A program made the position numbers and the translations under genes. The notes below the pieces were generated by a model. The model saw nothing but the letters and a program-made list of their open reading frames with translations. It was not told the origin of the DNA and ran no database searches. This document shows, in pieces, positions 50,461-59,790 of a DNA stretch of 64,000 nucleotides; within the stretch, counting starts at the first letter, position 1; each line of letters starts with the position of its first letter. The stretch comes from Staphylococcus sp. 17KM0847 (lineage in GTDB: Bacteria > Bacillota > Bacilli > Staphylococcales > Staphylococcaceae). Location of the stretch: assembly GCF_013463155.1 (NCBI RefSeq), contig NZ_CP040781.1, forward strand, positions 992,001-1,056,000, given 5' to 3'.

Positions 50461-51729
50461 ATGGATATTAAAATGCCAAAGTTAGGGGAAAGTGTACATG
50501 AAGGCACACTTGAACAGTGGCTTGTAGATGTTGGGGATCATGTTGATGAATACGATCCATTATGTGAAGTAATCACTGACAAAGTGACTGCTGAAGTCCC
50601 TTCATCTTTTGAAGGAACAGTAACAGCACTGCACGTTCATCCAGGTGATACTGTTGAAGTTGGAACAGTTATTTGTTCATTAGACACGCCACATCATAGT
50701 GAGGATATAGATAGCGTAGAGGCATCAGTGCATAATAATGAGCAACAAGAAACAGAAGACGAACAGAGTATATCTCAACCCTTTAAAAACTCAATCGAAC
50801 AGGATCAAGATCAATCTCAAGCTAAAAATAATGGGCGTTATTCTCCTGTTGTTTTTAAGCTAGCATCTCAACACCATATTGATTTATCGCAAGTTGTCGG
50901 TACAGGATTTGAAGGACGTGTAACAAAAAAAGATATTGAAGCTGTTATTCAACATAAAGGTAATCCATCTCAAACTACTGTCAAAACAGAGACTTCAATA
51001 TCAAAACAATCCAATCCAACACCTGAAACACATAAAGACACTATTCCGGTCAACGGCGTTCGACGTCAAATTGCACAAAAAATGGTACAAAGTGTTCAAG
51101 AGATTCCGCATGCTTGGATGAAAATAGAAGTTGATGCCACAGAAATGGTAAAAACACGAAATCACTATAAATCGAAATTTAAAGAGCAAGAAGGTTATAA
51201 TCTCACATTCTTTGCATTTTTTGTTAAAGCAGTTGCTGAAGCACTCAAAAAACATCCTACCCTAAATAGTTCTTGGCAAAATGATGAAATTGTACTGCAT
51301 AAAGACATTCATTTATCTATCGCAGTTGCTCATGAAGATAAGTTATTCGTACCTGTTATTCATAATGCAGATGATAAATCTATTAAAGGCATTGCCAAAG
51401 AGATCTATAATTTAGCGAATAAAGCACGTCACAATCAATTAACTCAAGCTGATATGACAGGTGGGACATTCACAGTTAATAATACAGGTACATTTGGTTC
51501 CGTTAGCTCAATGGGAATTATCAATCATCCTCAAGCCGCTATCTTACAAGTTGAATCTATTATTAAAAAACCTGTAATTATCGATGATATGATTGCTATA
51601 CGTCATATGGTAAACTTATGTTTATCTATTGATCATCGCATATTAGATGGTCTTCAAGCCGGTCGTTTTTTAAATGATGTCAAGCAACATATTGAACATT
51701 ATACACTTGAAAATACAACACTTTATTAA
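50461..51729 (+). CDS. bkdB: Branched-chain 2-oxo acid dehydrogenase E2 (lipoamide acyltransferase)
   Basis: 422 aa: lipoyl domain with ITDKVTAEVPS (lipoyl Lys about residue 41), acidic/Gln-rich linker (75-125), peripheral subunit-binding domain (SPVVFKLASQHHID) and the CoA-acyltransferase domain ending in the catalytic LSIDHRILDG. Core of the complex; lipoylation ties it to lipM. Last gene of the operon. Confidence 0.95.
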   Translation: MDIKMPKLGESVHEGTLEQWLVDVGDHVDEYDPLCEVITDKVTAEVPSSFEGTVTALHVHPGDTVEVGTVICSLDTPHHSEDIDSVEASVHNNEQQETEDEQSISQPFKNSIEQDQDQSQAKNNGRYSPVVFKLASQHHIDLSQVVGTGFEGRVTKKDIEAVIQHKGNPSQTTVKTETSISKQSNPTPETHKDTIPVNGVRRQIAQKMVQSVQEIPHAWMKIEVDATEMVKTRNHYKSKFKEQEGYNLTFFAFFVKAVAEALKKHPTLNSSWQNDEIVLHKDIHLSIAVAHEDKLFVPVIHNADDKSIKGIAKEIYNLANKARHNQLTQADMTGGTFTVNNTGTFGSVSSMGIINHPQAAILQVESIIKKPVIIDDMIAIRHMVNLCLSIDHRILDGLQAGRFLNDVKQHIEHYTLENTTLY

Positions 51730-51759
51730 AGTTAAACATTTTATAAAAGTTTGCAAAAA

Positions 51760-51788
51760 TTGAATTGCATCCTGACCTTTAGTAAAAT
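51760..51788 (+). promoter_or_regulatory. SigA promoter of brxB
   Basis: TTGAAT, 17-nt spacer, TAAAAT; 33 nt before the brxB ATG. Confidence 0.6.
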
Positions 51789-51820
51789 AAAAGTATGTTT
51801 TATTTATGGAGGGATATCAT

Positions 51821-52258
51821 ATGGATTTAAGCTTTGATTTATATATGAATAATGTTGTTAAACAAGCACGTGAAGACATGGTTCGTGCAGGTTATGAAGA
51901 ACTCACAACTGAGGAAGAAGTCGATAGCGTCTTTAAACAAGAAGGTACAACATTAGTGATGATTAATTCAGTGTGTGGTTGTGCAGGAGGTATGGCAAGA
52001 CCAGCAGCAGCACACGCATTGCACTATGATGTGTTGCCAGATCGTCTTGTCACTGTTTTTGCTGGACAAGATAAAGAAGCAACACAACGTGCACGTGACT
52101 ATTTTGAAGGTTATGCCCCATCTAGTCCTTCATTTGCATTAATGAAAGATGGTAAGATTACAGAGATGATCGAACGTCACCAAATCGAAGGTCATGATAC
52201 AATGGATGTTATTACACAATTACAACGTCTATTTGATCAATATTGTGAAGCAAAGTAA
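51821..52258 (+). CDS. brxB: Bacilliredoxin BrxB (YqiW family)
   Basis: 145-aa thioredoxin-like protein with the bacilliredoxin active site CGC in [13 protein letters not shown]. Removes bacillithiol from S-bacillithiolated proteins. ATG 51821 ([11 protein letters not shown]) is used; ATG 51806 would start inside the ribosome site TGGAGGGAT. The position downstream of bkdB matches Bacillus yqiW. Confidence 0.92.
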   Translation: MDLSFDLYMNNVVKQAREDMVRAGYEELTTEEEVDSVFKQEGTTLVMINSVCGCAGGMARPAAAHALHYDVLPDRLVTVFAGQDKEATQRARDYFEGYAPSSPSFALMKDGKITEMIERHQIEGHDTMDVITQLQRLFDQYCEAK

Positions 52259-52270
52259 GGAGTTGACCGT

Positions 52271-53251
52271 ATGTTCCGTTTGAATCCATATCGAATCGGA
52301 TGGCGAACGATTAAAACTGCGGTCGGCATGGCACTAGGTGTAATTATCGCTAAACTACTTGGATTAGATAATTATGCATCTAGTGCCATTTTAGTTGTAC
52401 TGTGCATTAAAGACACTAAAATGCATTCAGTCAATGCCATTGTTTCACGTTTCGTCTCCTGTTTAATTGCTATTGGTTTTGGTGCGACAATCTTTCCATT
52501 ATTGGGGCAACATGCATGGGTTTTAGGATTGATTGTTTTACTGTTTATTCCACTTACTGTTATGATTAACACGCAAGAAGGTGTCGTAACAAGCATTGTT
52601 ATTTTGCTGCATTTCTTTAATGCAACACATATTAATGTGGATTTGATTTTCAATGAAATCTTATTACTCATCGTCGGACTATCTATTGCCTTTTTAATGA
52701 ATACGATTATGCCGAGTTTTCATAAAGAATTAGAACAGTTTCAAAATGAGATTGAAGCACAAATCCGATATATTTTTAATACTTTTAGCAAACAATGTAT
52801 GCACGTTGAGCATTCAGACTATCTATCTTTTACCCGATTGATTACAACGATTCAACAAGCTAAGTCTGTTGCTTTTAGAGATGTCAAAAATCACTTTGTT
52901 CGCAATGAAAATAGTTACTATCACTATTTTGATATGCGACAAGATCAAGTGGATATTTTGCGCCGTATTCAACACAATCTCCACTTGATTTCAACTGATG
53001 ATATCCTGTGCAATCGTGTAGCAGAATTATTTAAAGAGATGGCAGAGAATGTCAATGAAAACAATTACACTGCACTTAGACTACACATGCTATACGATAT
53101 ACGATTACAAATCAATCAACTTCCTTTGCCTCAAACACACGAAGAATTGTATACACGCTCCAGTATCATTCAGATCTTATATGACACAGAAGAATATCTT
53201 AGAATTAAATCAAAATTTGGTTCATTAAAGTTATACCATGAAATGTCATAA
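52271..53251 (+). CDS. FUSC/aromatic acid exporter-type membrane protein
   Basis: 326 aa: four or more hydrophobic segments in the first 150 residues (KTAVGMALGVIIAKLLGL, SCLIAIGFGATIFPLLG, WVLGLIVLLFIPLTVMI, LLLIVGLSIAFLMN) and a long soluble helical C-terminal half. Matches the DUF939/ArAE family present in all staphylococci. Substrate unknown. It lies 12 nt after brxB. Confidence 0.86.
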   Translation: MFRLNPYRIGWRTIKTAVGMALGVIIAKLLGLDNYASSAILVVLCIKDTKMHSVNAIVSRFVSCLIAIGFGATIFPLLGQHAWVLGLIVLLFIPLTVMINTQEGVVTSIVILLHFFNATHINVDLIFNEILLLIVGLSIAFLMNTIMPSFHKELEQFQNEIEAQIRYIFNTFSKQCMHVEHSDYLSFTRLITTIQQAKSVAFRDVKNHFVRNENSYYHYFDMRQDQVDILRRIQHNLHLISTDDILCNRVAELFKEMAENVNENNYTALRLHMLYDIRLQINQLPLPQTHEELYTRSSIIQILYDTEEYLRIKSKFGSLKLYHEMS

Positions 53252-53268
53252 CGTATGTATGATTACTA

Positions 53269-53311
53269 AAAAGGATGGCTTGCATTTATGAAGTGCAAGA
53301 CATCCTTTTGG
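53269..53311. terminator. Bidirectional terminator
   Basis: AAAAGGATG/CATCCTTTT with inner CTTGCA/TGCAAG stem between the FUSC gene (+) and the small membrane protein (-). Confidence 0.85.
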
Positions 53312-53324
53312 TGTTATGACTATA

Positions 53325-53426
53325 CTACATACTCATTAATGGCGCAATGCCTGTCAGAATTAATGAGACGATAATCGCTAATAACATAACAATCAGTAAT
53401 ATTTTTCTTAATTTCTTATTTTGCAT
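53325..53426 (-). CDS. 33-aa membrane miniprotein, Prli42-like
   Basis: Frame MQNKKLRKILLIVML through GIAPLMSM: short basic N-terminus followed by one membrane helix (residues 9-29). The ribosome site GGAGGT lies 8 nt before ATG 53426, and a bidirectional terminator follows. Size, N-K-K start and topology resemble Prli42, the stressosome-anchoring miniprotein of Listeria, which is conserved in Firmicutes. Staphylococci lack the classical RsbR stressosome, so if homologous its partner here is unknown. It is too short for routine gene calling. Confidence 0.7.
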   Translation of the reverse strand: MQNKKLRKILLIVMLLAIIVSLILTGIAPLMSM

Positions 53427-53636
53427 GGTTGAATACCTCCGTTGTTCATGAGGAGAAATTCATCCTCTCTCCTCGAAAACTTTTATAAATGTAGTGCGTT
53501 TTTTCATATTAAAGATGATGATGTGCCATTGCTATATGACCTTAATTAATGCATGATACGGATATACTCATACTAGCTCCCAAAATTATAGCATTAATGA
53601 AAGTATATTCACAAGTACCTATATATTTTCACTGCT

Positions 53637-53664
53637 TTGCAATTTTCTTGTTTTTCGTTACACT
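53637..53664 (+). promoter_or_regulatory. Possible SigA promoter of the M20 peptidase gene
   Basis: TTGCAA, 16-nt spacer, TACACT; 28 nt before the ATG. The -10 is weak. Confidence 0.35.
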
Positions 53665-53691
53665 TATATTAAATGTGATGGAGGGGAAACT

Positions 53692-54804
53692 ATGATCAAT
53701 AAAGAACGTCTTATCAATACATTTATAGAACTTGTTAAAATTGATTCTGAAACAGGTGATGAAGGGCAAATTCAATCCTTTTTAAAGGTACGCTTTGAAA
53801 ATTTAGGTCTCATCGTAAAAGAAGATCATGCACAAAAAGAGACAGGCTTTGGCGCGAATAATCTCATTTGTACACTTCCTGCTACGGATAACAATAAAGA
53901 TAAAATTTACTTTACAAGTCATATGGATACAGTCACTCCCGGTAAAAACGTAAAACCGATGATTAAAGAAGATGGTTTTATTTATTCAGATGGCACGACT
54001 GTTCTAGGGGCAGATGATAAAGCTGGACTTGCTACGATTTTTGAAGCCTTACATATTATTAAAGAACAACAGCTTGAACATGGTCAGATTCAATTTGTTA
54101 TTACAGTAGGAGAAGAATCAGGCTTGGTAGGGGCTAAAGCACTGTGTCGTACAGATCTAGATTCAGATTATGGTTTTGCTATTGATTCTGCTGTACCCGT
54201 TGGACATTTTACAGTTGGTGCACCATATCAAATGAAAATTGACGCAACGATCTACGGTAAAAAAGCTCATGCAAGTACACCAAGTAAAGGAAAAAGTGCG
54301 ATTAACATTGCTGCTAAAGCGATTAGTCGCATGAACTTAGGTCAGATTGACGATGAAACTACTGCAAATATTGGTCGATTTGAAGGGGGTGGCCCAACAA
54401 ATGTTGTTACAGATCTTGTAAGAATTTGGGCTGAAGCACGCTCTCATTCAGAAGATAAGATTAATGCACAGACAGAACATATGAGACAAACATTTGTTGA
54501 AGTCGCACAATCATTGGGCTGTCGTGCTGAAGTATCATCTGAACTCTCTTATCCAGGTTTCTTAGTCGAACCTAACGCCCGTGTATATCAACAAGCTGAA
54601 CGAGCTGCACAATTAATTGGTTTAGAGGGGAAAGCAGGTGTTGCTGGCGGTGGATCTGATGGCAATATCATTAATCAGCTAGGTATACCTACTGTGATAT
54701 TAGGTGTTGGTTATGAAGCAATTCATACAACAGAAGAACGTATCGCTAAACAATCGCTTTATGATTTAGTCACTTATATTTTAAAACTAATTGAGATTGC
54801 ATAA
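53692..54804 (+). CDS. M20 family metallopeptidase (tripeptidase T-like, PepT2/YqjE)
   Basis: 370 aa di-zinc peptidase. Ligand regions: TSHMDTVTPG (His, Asp), GADDKAG (bridging Asp), EESGLVGA (catalytic Glu plus ligand), AIDSAVPVG and late IHTTEE (His). Insert dimerisation domain around 180-290. Family members are annotated PepT-like, but specificity is unproven. ATG after GGAGGGGAAA. Confidence 0.9.
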   Translation: MINKERLINTFIELVKIDSETGDEGQIQSFLKVRFENLGLIVKEDHAQKETGFGANNLICTLPATDNNKDKIYFTSHMDTVTPGKNVKPMIKEDGFIYSDGTTVLGADDKAGLATIFEALHIIKEQQLEHGQIQFVITVGEESGLVGAKALCRTDLDSDYGFAIDSAVPVGHFTVGAPYQMKIDATIYGKKAHASTPSKGKSAINIAAKAISRMNLGQIDDETTANIGRFEGGGPTNVVTDLVRIWAEARSHSEDKINAQTEHMRQTFVEVAQSLGCRAEVSSELSYPGFLVEPNARVYQQAERAAQLIGLEGKAGVAGGGSDGNIINQLGIPTVILGVGYEAIHTTEERIAKQSLYDLVTYILKLIEIA

Positions 54805-54885
54805 CACAGCATTGCAGAAGTGTTTCCTAATTAATAATATGATACAATATATGCGTAATTTATAATAAGAGAGGTAAGTGTAAAT

Positions 54886-56292
54886 ATGACACAACAAATT
54901 GGCGTAATCGGCTTAGCGGTTATGGGTAAAAATTTGGCTTGGAATATTGAATCACGCGGTTATAGTGTATCTGTTTATAACCGTTCTTCTGATAAAACAG
55001 ATATAATGATTAAAGAATCAGAAGGAAAAAATATTGTGCCAACATACTCTATCGAAGAATTCGTTCAATCACTAGAAAAACCACGTAAAATTTTATTAAT
55101 GGTTAAAGCTGGTGAAGCAACTGATAAAACAATCGATACATTATTACCTTTATTAGATAATGATGACATTTTAATCGATGGTGGTAATACAAACTATCAA
55201 GATACCATTAGACGTAATAAAGCACTTGCACAAAGTGGTATTAATTTTATTGGAACTGGTGTATCCGGTGGAGAAGTCGGTGCGCTGACAGGTCCTTCTA
55301 TGATGCCTGGCGGACAACGTGAGGCCTATGACAAAGTCGCTGATATTTTGTCAGCTATCTCAGCAAAAGCAGCTGATGGCACACCGTGTGTAACTTATAT
55401 TGGACCAGATGGTGCAGGTCATTATGTTAAAATGGTGCATAATGGTATTGAATATGCAGATATGCAACTCATTGCTGAAAGTTATAGTATGATGAAAAAT
55501 CTACTCGGTATGAATCACGAAGAAATTGCTGCAACATTTAAAGACTGGAATACTGGTGAGTTAGAAAGTTACCTCATCGAAATTACAGGAGATATATTCA
55601 CTAAACTTGACGAAGATGATACACCTCTTGTTGAAAAAATTATGGATAAAGCTGGGCAAAAAGGAACTGGAAAATGGACGTCTATTAATGCATTAGAGCT
55701 AGGTGCACCATTGACTATTATTACAGAATCTGTATTTGCACGTTTTATCTCATCTCTTAAATCACAGCGTGTCCATGCCTCAAGTTTACTGTCTGGCCCA
55801 CAAGCTGAGTTTACAAACGAAGATAAAGCCGCATTCTTAGAAAAAATTCGTCGTGCTTTATATATGAGTAAAATTTGTTCTTATGCACAAGGATTTGACC
55901 AAATGAAAACAGCAAGCGATGTCAATGATTGGTCACTACAATTAGGAGAGCTTGCAATGATTTGGCGTGAAGGTTGTATTATTCGTGCACAATTTTTACA
56001 AAAAATTAAAGATGCCTATGACAATGATCCAGAATTACAAAATCTATTGCTTGATGGTTACTTTAAAGATATCGTTACGGAATATCAGCAAGCATTGCGT
56101 GATGTTGTAGCTATGGGTGTTCAAAATGGTATTGCAATTCCTGGTTTTGCTGCAAGTATTAACTATTTTGATAGTTATCGTAGTGCAGATTTACCAGCCA
56201 ACTTAATTCAAGCACAACGCGATTACTTCGGTGCACATACTTATGAACGCAAAGACAAAGAGGGAACATTCCATACTCAATGGACAAACTAA
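54886..56292 (+). CDS. gnd: 6-phosphogluconate dehydrogenase (decarboxylating)
   Basis: 468 aa. NADP-binding [24 protein letters not shown], signature [21 protein letters not shown] (key residues SGGEVGA), catalytic Lys in [13 protein letters not shown]. Third step of the oxidative pentose phosphate pathway, making NADPH and ribulose-5-P. ATG after GAGAGGTAAG. zwf lies 1.9 kb away on the opposite strand. Confidence 0.97.
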   Translation: MTQQIGVIGLAVMGKNLAWNIESRGYSVSVYNRSSDKTDIMIKESEGKNIVPTYSIEEFVQSLEKPRKILLMVKAGEATDKTIDTLLPLLDNDDILIDGGNTNYQDTIRRNKALAQSGINFIGTGVSGGEVGALTGPSMMPGGQREAYDKVADILSAISAKAADGTPCVTYIGPDGAGHYVKMVHNGIEYADMQLIAESYSMMKNLLGMNHEEIAATFKDWNTGELESYLIEITGDIFTKLDEDDTPLVEKIMDKAGQKGTGKWTSINALELGAPLTIITESVFARFISSLKSQRVHASSLLSGPQAEFTNEDKAAFLEKIRRALYMSKICSYAQGFDQMKTASDVNDWSLQLGELAMIWREGCIIRAQFLQKIKDAYDNDPELQNLLLDGYFKDIVTEYQQALRDVVAMGVQNGIAIPGFAASINYFDSYRSADLPANLIQAQRDYFGAHTYERKDKEGTFHTQWTN

Positions 56293-56436
56293 TTTCTTTT
56301 TAACATAAAAAACGGTTCTTCACCTTTTGTGGTGGGATGGCATATGCTGTCTCACCTTTTTTGGTATGCAAAAAGCGCATATGTCTCTATAATTTTAAGT
56401 TCCTTAAACCTAAATTAAAGGAGACATGATGCGCCT

Positions 56437-56690
56437 ATGTACAATGATATATTAAAATGACTTAAAATAAAAAAACAAAATATACAAGTGGTAGATGTTC
56501 AAGATAATGTTGAAGTATGAGGCCACTTTCCACAGTCATTTATGGTACACTTCAACCCATAATGAACCACCCACAATTCAATAATGGAAGGATTGAAGGC
56601 ATTAATAATAAAATCAAGTGAATTAAACGTACCTCGTATGGTTATCGAAATTTTGATAACTTCAAAGCACGCATACTGTTGGCATACTGT
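56437..56690 (+). pseudogene. ISL3-family transposase remnant
   Basis: N-terminal piece from ATG 56437 (MYNDILK, then stop, LKIKKQNIQVVDVQDNVEV, stop) and C-terminal piece in another frame from about 56560 (NHPQFNNGRIEGINNKIK, stop, IKRTSYGYRNFDNFKARIL). The C-terminal motif GRIEGINNKIK...YGYRNF..FK is characteristic of ISL3 transposases. The catalytic DDE middle is deleted and several stops are present, so it cannot make a working enzyme. Confidence 0.85.
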
Positions 56691-56813
56691 TGATCTTCAA
56701 GCTGTATCAACGCCCCGTCAAGGATAGACTCACACGTTATGTTGCTTAAATGTTACGTAGTAATAGCTAGAACGATTTCTTGTGTTGTCGTATGTATTTA
56801 GAATCATGAAAAC

Positions 56814-56945
56814 ATCGTTTCTATTGCGAGACGCCTTGCAGATTAAGCCGAAGTGAGAAATCCAGAAACGCTTCTAAATACTTCAAATAAAAGCGTTTAT
56901 GAGTTCGAGCGAGGCCTGCAGGAAAGCGAGCAATCAAGAAACGAT
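56814..56945. repeat. Nested inverted repeat of ~132 nt
   Basis: Outer arms ATCGTTTCT (56814-56822) and AGAAACGAT (56937-56945), next arms ATTGC/GCAAT, then CTTGCAG and CTGCAGG, and a central hairpin AAACGCTT (56866-56873) with AAGCGTTT (56891-56898). The two halves also share a direct resemblance ending in ATC(C/A)AGAAACG. No protein is encoded. It lies inside the IS scar region; whether it is part of the IS or a separate dispersed repeat cannot be told from one copy. Confidence 0.55.
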
Positions 56946-57090
56946 AGTACTGAAAAAGCGCACAACCCATCAAGATTATACGCTTCGACATACCTAGCTA
57001 TTTCTACGTATATGAAATTATCATAAAAATAAAACTAAGTACTTTTAATGATCTATCCACCACAGAAGATGGACAGCCGTTTTTTATGTC

Positions 57091-57954
57091 TTAAGAATCT
57101 ATATTGACTGGAACACATAATTGAATTTTTGTGAATGGATCATCAAATGAAATATTGAGTGGATAGATTTCGATGTATAAACGATTACGTTCATACGGCA
57201 AAGTTAATTGTAAACTTGTTTCTATGTAGTGCCAAGCTTCACTTGTAGCAAAATCAATTTCTCCCTGCAAGTTAAAAACTGCAAATTGTTGATCTGATAA
57301 ATAACGATCTTCCAAATGTGCTGGAAAGCGCTCACTCGGTACACCGACGAAAACTTCCAATCCATATTCTAATGGACAACTCACTACAAATAACTCATGT
57401 GGACTGCGATCGTTATACCGAATCATATCTTTCAAACGTCCATCTGCTTGTAAATCCTCCAAAAAATCAGGAATAATAAAATGATGATCAAGTTGTGCAG
57501 TTGGAACAAATCGTGAATAACCGACTAACGATAAGTGACCTATATTTTCCAAACGATAAGGATAAGGAGGGTTTGATGTGGTAGTTAACTTTAAGTACAA
57601 TCGATTTTGCATATTGAGTTGATCTTGTTTCGTTTTGGCTTGTAAGGGAGATACGCCATGATAGTCACTAAAATCGTGTGCAAATGCATTTGCATCGGAA
57701 TAGCGATATCTTTTTGCCAAATCAATTAATCGATTCGCCCCATGAATAAGGTCTTGTGCAGCTAATGTTAATCGTCTTGCTCGACAATATTCTGAAGGTG
57801 TGTAACCGACAATCATCGTAAAAGATTGTTCTAAATGGTAGGGGGAAAGTTCAACATAATCACTTAAAACTTGAAGGTCAAAAGAATCTAAAAGATGATC
57901 TTCAATATAAACAATCGCTTGTTGAACATGTTTAATCACATCCAAAGTTTTCAC
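57091..57954 (-). CDS. AraC-family regulator with GyrI-like effector domain
   Basis: About 287 aa: N-terminal AraC DNA-binding domain with two HTH motifs (LQVLSDYVELSPYHLEQSF; LIDLAKRYRYSDANAFAHDF) and a C-terminal effector-binding/GyrI-like domain (FVVSCPLEYGLEVFVGVPSE to CVPVNI). The arrangement resembles Rob/SoxS-type sensors of small hydrophobic ligands. Start is unclear: GTG 57954 (VKTLDVIKHV) abuts GGAGGC, TTG 57945 has better spacing, and ATG 57978 lacks a ribosome site. It lies between gnd and zwf; regulation of either is only a guess. Confidence 0.86.
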   Translation of the reverse strand: MKTLDVIKHVQQAIVYIEDHLLDSFDLQVLSDYVELSPYHLEQSFTMIVGYTPSEYCRARRLTLAAQDLIHGANRLIDLAKRYRYSDANAFAHDFSDYHGVSPLQAKTKQDQLNMQNRLYLKLTTTSNPPYPYRLENIGHLSLVGYSRFVPTAQLDHHFIIPDFLEDLQADGRLKDMIRYNDRSPHELFVVSCPLEYGLEVFVGVPSERFPAHLEDRYLSDQQFAVFNLQGEIDFATSEAWHYIETSLQLTLPYERNRLYIEIYPLNISFDDPFTKIQLCVPVNIDS

Positions 57955-58034
57955 GCCTCCATTTCGTAAAAGATACATGACTTCAAGTGTATCTTCTTAT
58001 TGTTTAAACCTTGTCTAATTATTCATTATAAATC

Positions 58035-58076
58035 AAAAAGGGCTTGAGTTACACTATTAATCATGTAACTCGCCCC
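58035..58076 (-). terminator. Terminator of zwf
   Basis: On the minus strand GGGCGAGTTACA pairs with TGTAACTCAAGCCC around about 10 nt, then TTTTT. Confidence 0.85.
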
Positions 58077-58152
58077 ATATTTTATCATGATAGATATTTT
58101 GACTGATTGTTAATTATGCGACGTGTAGCTATGTCATCATTATTGTCATTTT

Positions 58153-59637
58153 TTATTGAATATCTTCCCACCATTTAAAACCATCACGGCTTAAAAGGAG
58201 ATGACTTTCTAATGGGCCATTTGTGCCTGATTCATAGTTCGGAAACTCAGGTTCAAAATGATTCCACGCTTCTTGAATAGCATCGACAAATTTCCAAGTA
58301 GATTTTAATTCTTCCCAATGTGTAAAGTTTGTCGCATCACCTTTCAAGCAATCATATAATAAATTTTCATAAGCATCCACTGTGTTCATCTTGTCTTGGG
58401 CACTCATTGCATAAGACAGTTGTACAGGTTCTGTTTCGATGCCTTGAACATATTTTTTACCATTTAAGTGGATAGAGACGCCTTCATTAGGTTGAATATT
58501 AATCACTAAAAGGTTCGAATCTAAATGTTTATCTTTATCATAATATAGATTCATCGGTACTTCCTTGAACTCTACAACAACTTGAATAGATTTTCGTTTC
58601 ATGCGCTTACCCGTACGAATATAGAATGGCACACCTGCCCATCTAAAGTTGTTAATCATGACTTTACCTGCTACAAATGTTGGCGTCACAGAATCTTCGT
58701 CTACCTTATCTTCCTGACGATATGCGATTACAGGTTGTCCTTCAATATGACCATTATCGTACTGACCACGCACAAAGTTATGTCTAACTTCTTCAGGTTC
58801 GAGTACATGCAATGATTTTAATACCTTAACTTTTTCAGAACGAATATCATCACTATGTAAACTGATAGGGGGCTCCATAGCTAACAGTGCTACCATTTGT
58901 AACATATGGTTTTGTACCATATCTTTTAATGCACCACTGGATTCATAGTAACCACCACGATCTTCTACACCTAGAACTTCTGATGATGTTACTTGAATGT
59001 TAGAAATATATTTATTATTCCATAAAGGTTCAAACATGGCGTTACTAAAGCGTAATACTTCAATATTTTGCACCATGTCTTTGCCTAAATAATGATCAAT
59101 ACGGAAAATTTCTTCTTCTTTAAAAGATTTACGAATTTGCTTATTTAATGATTCTGCTGATTTTAGGTCACTACCAAATGGCTTCTCGATGACCAAACGT
59201 TTAAATCCTCTTGTTTTTGTTAAGCCTGATGATTTAAGATAGTCTGTAACCACACCGAAAAATTGTGGTGCCATTGCCAAATAGAACAATCGGTTACCCT
59301 CAAGAGAAAATTGGCGATCTAAATCATTGCTTAATGCTAACAATTCTTTATAACTTGATTCATTATTCACATCAAGTGATTGATAAAAAACATGTTGCAT
59401 AAACTTGTCCAAATGCTTTGTATCTTGGACGTGCGCTTGAATAGATGCCTTTACCTGCGCTCGAAAGTCATCTACGGTTAACTGGCGACGTCCAATACCA
59501 ATAATCGCAACTCTGTCATCTAAATTATCCTGTTGAAATAAATGAAAGAGTGAGGGAAATAATTTACGGTGACTTAAATCACCCGTCGCGCCAAAAATCG
59601 TAATAAGCGCTGGAATATGATTATTTGTCTTATTCAA
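58153..59637 (-). CDS. zwf: Glucose-6-phosphate 1-dehydrogenase
   Basis: 494 aa; NADP site TIFGATGDLSHRKLFPSL, VIEKPFGSDLKSA, active-site RIDHYLGKDMVQN (Lys and His) and MFEPLWNNKYISNIQ. Entry step of the oxidative pentose phosphate pathway. TTG 59637 start with GAGGTTTTGAATC upstream. Ends at a strong terminator 70 nt on. Divergent from rnz. Confidence 0.97.
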   Translation of the reverse strand: MNKTNNHIPALITIFGATGDLSHRKLFPSLFHLFQQDNLDDRVAIIGIGRRQLTVDDFRAQVKASIQAHVQDTKHLDKFMQHVFYQSLDVNNESSYKELLALSNDLDRQFSLEGNRLFYLAMAPQFFGVVTDYLKSSGLTKTRGFKRLVIEKPFGSDLKSAESLNKQIRKSFKEEEIFRIDHYLGKDMVQNIEVLRFSNAMFEPLWNNKYISNIQVTSSEVLGVEDRGGYYESSGALKDMVQNHMLQMVALLAMEPPISLHSDDIRSEKVKVLKSLHVLEPEEVRHNFVRGQYDNGHIEGQPVIAYRQEDKVDEDSVTPTFVAGKVMINNFRWAGVPFYIRTGKRMKRKSIQVVVEFKEVPMNLYYDKDKHLDSNLLVINIQPNEGVSIHLNGKKYVQGIETEPVQLSYAMSAQDKMNTVDAYENLLYDCLKGDATNFTHWEELKSTWKFVDAIQEAWNHFEPEFPNYESGTNGPLESHLLLSRDGFKWWEDIQ

Positions 59638-59790
59638 GATTCAAAACCTCAATTCTAAGTAATGTCATACGAACTTATTATAAAACATGCGTAACGTATG
59701 GTCATATATTCTGCTTTACTCTAATGATGCTATATTTTTCATCTTGATTCAACTATAATTTATATACGATAAGGCTAAGGAGGTACGTAG

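Larger units (their letters stand above)
56303..57089. mobile_element. Decayed ISL3-family insertion sequence
   Basis: The gnd-araC interval starts and ends with inverted repeats: ACATAAAAAACGG (56303-56315) and CCGTTTTTTATGT (57077-57089) match exactly and the similarity continues imperfectly to GTGGTGG on both sides (about 17 of 22 further positions). Between them are broken pieces of an ISL3-type transposase. The outer 13 bp may instead be a host terminator split by the insertion. An intact ISL3 element is ~1.4 kb; about half is lost. No clear 8-bp target duplication is seen. Confidence 0.65.

Noticed and set aside
56437..56700. Intact transposase gene
   Set aside because: Stops at the eighth codon and again later, with the catalytic middle deleted.
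57001..57060. Promoter or operator in the AT-rich end of the IS scar
   Set aside because: No -35/-10 pair or palindrome beyond the IS end repeat could be supported.
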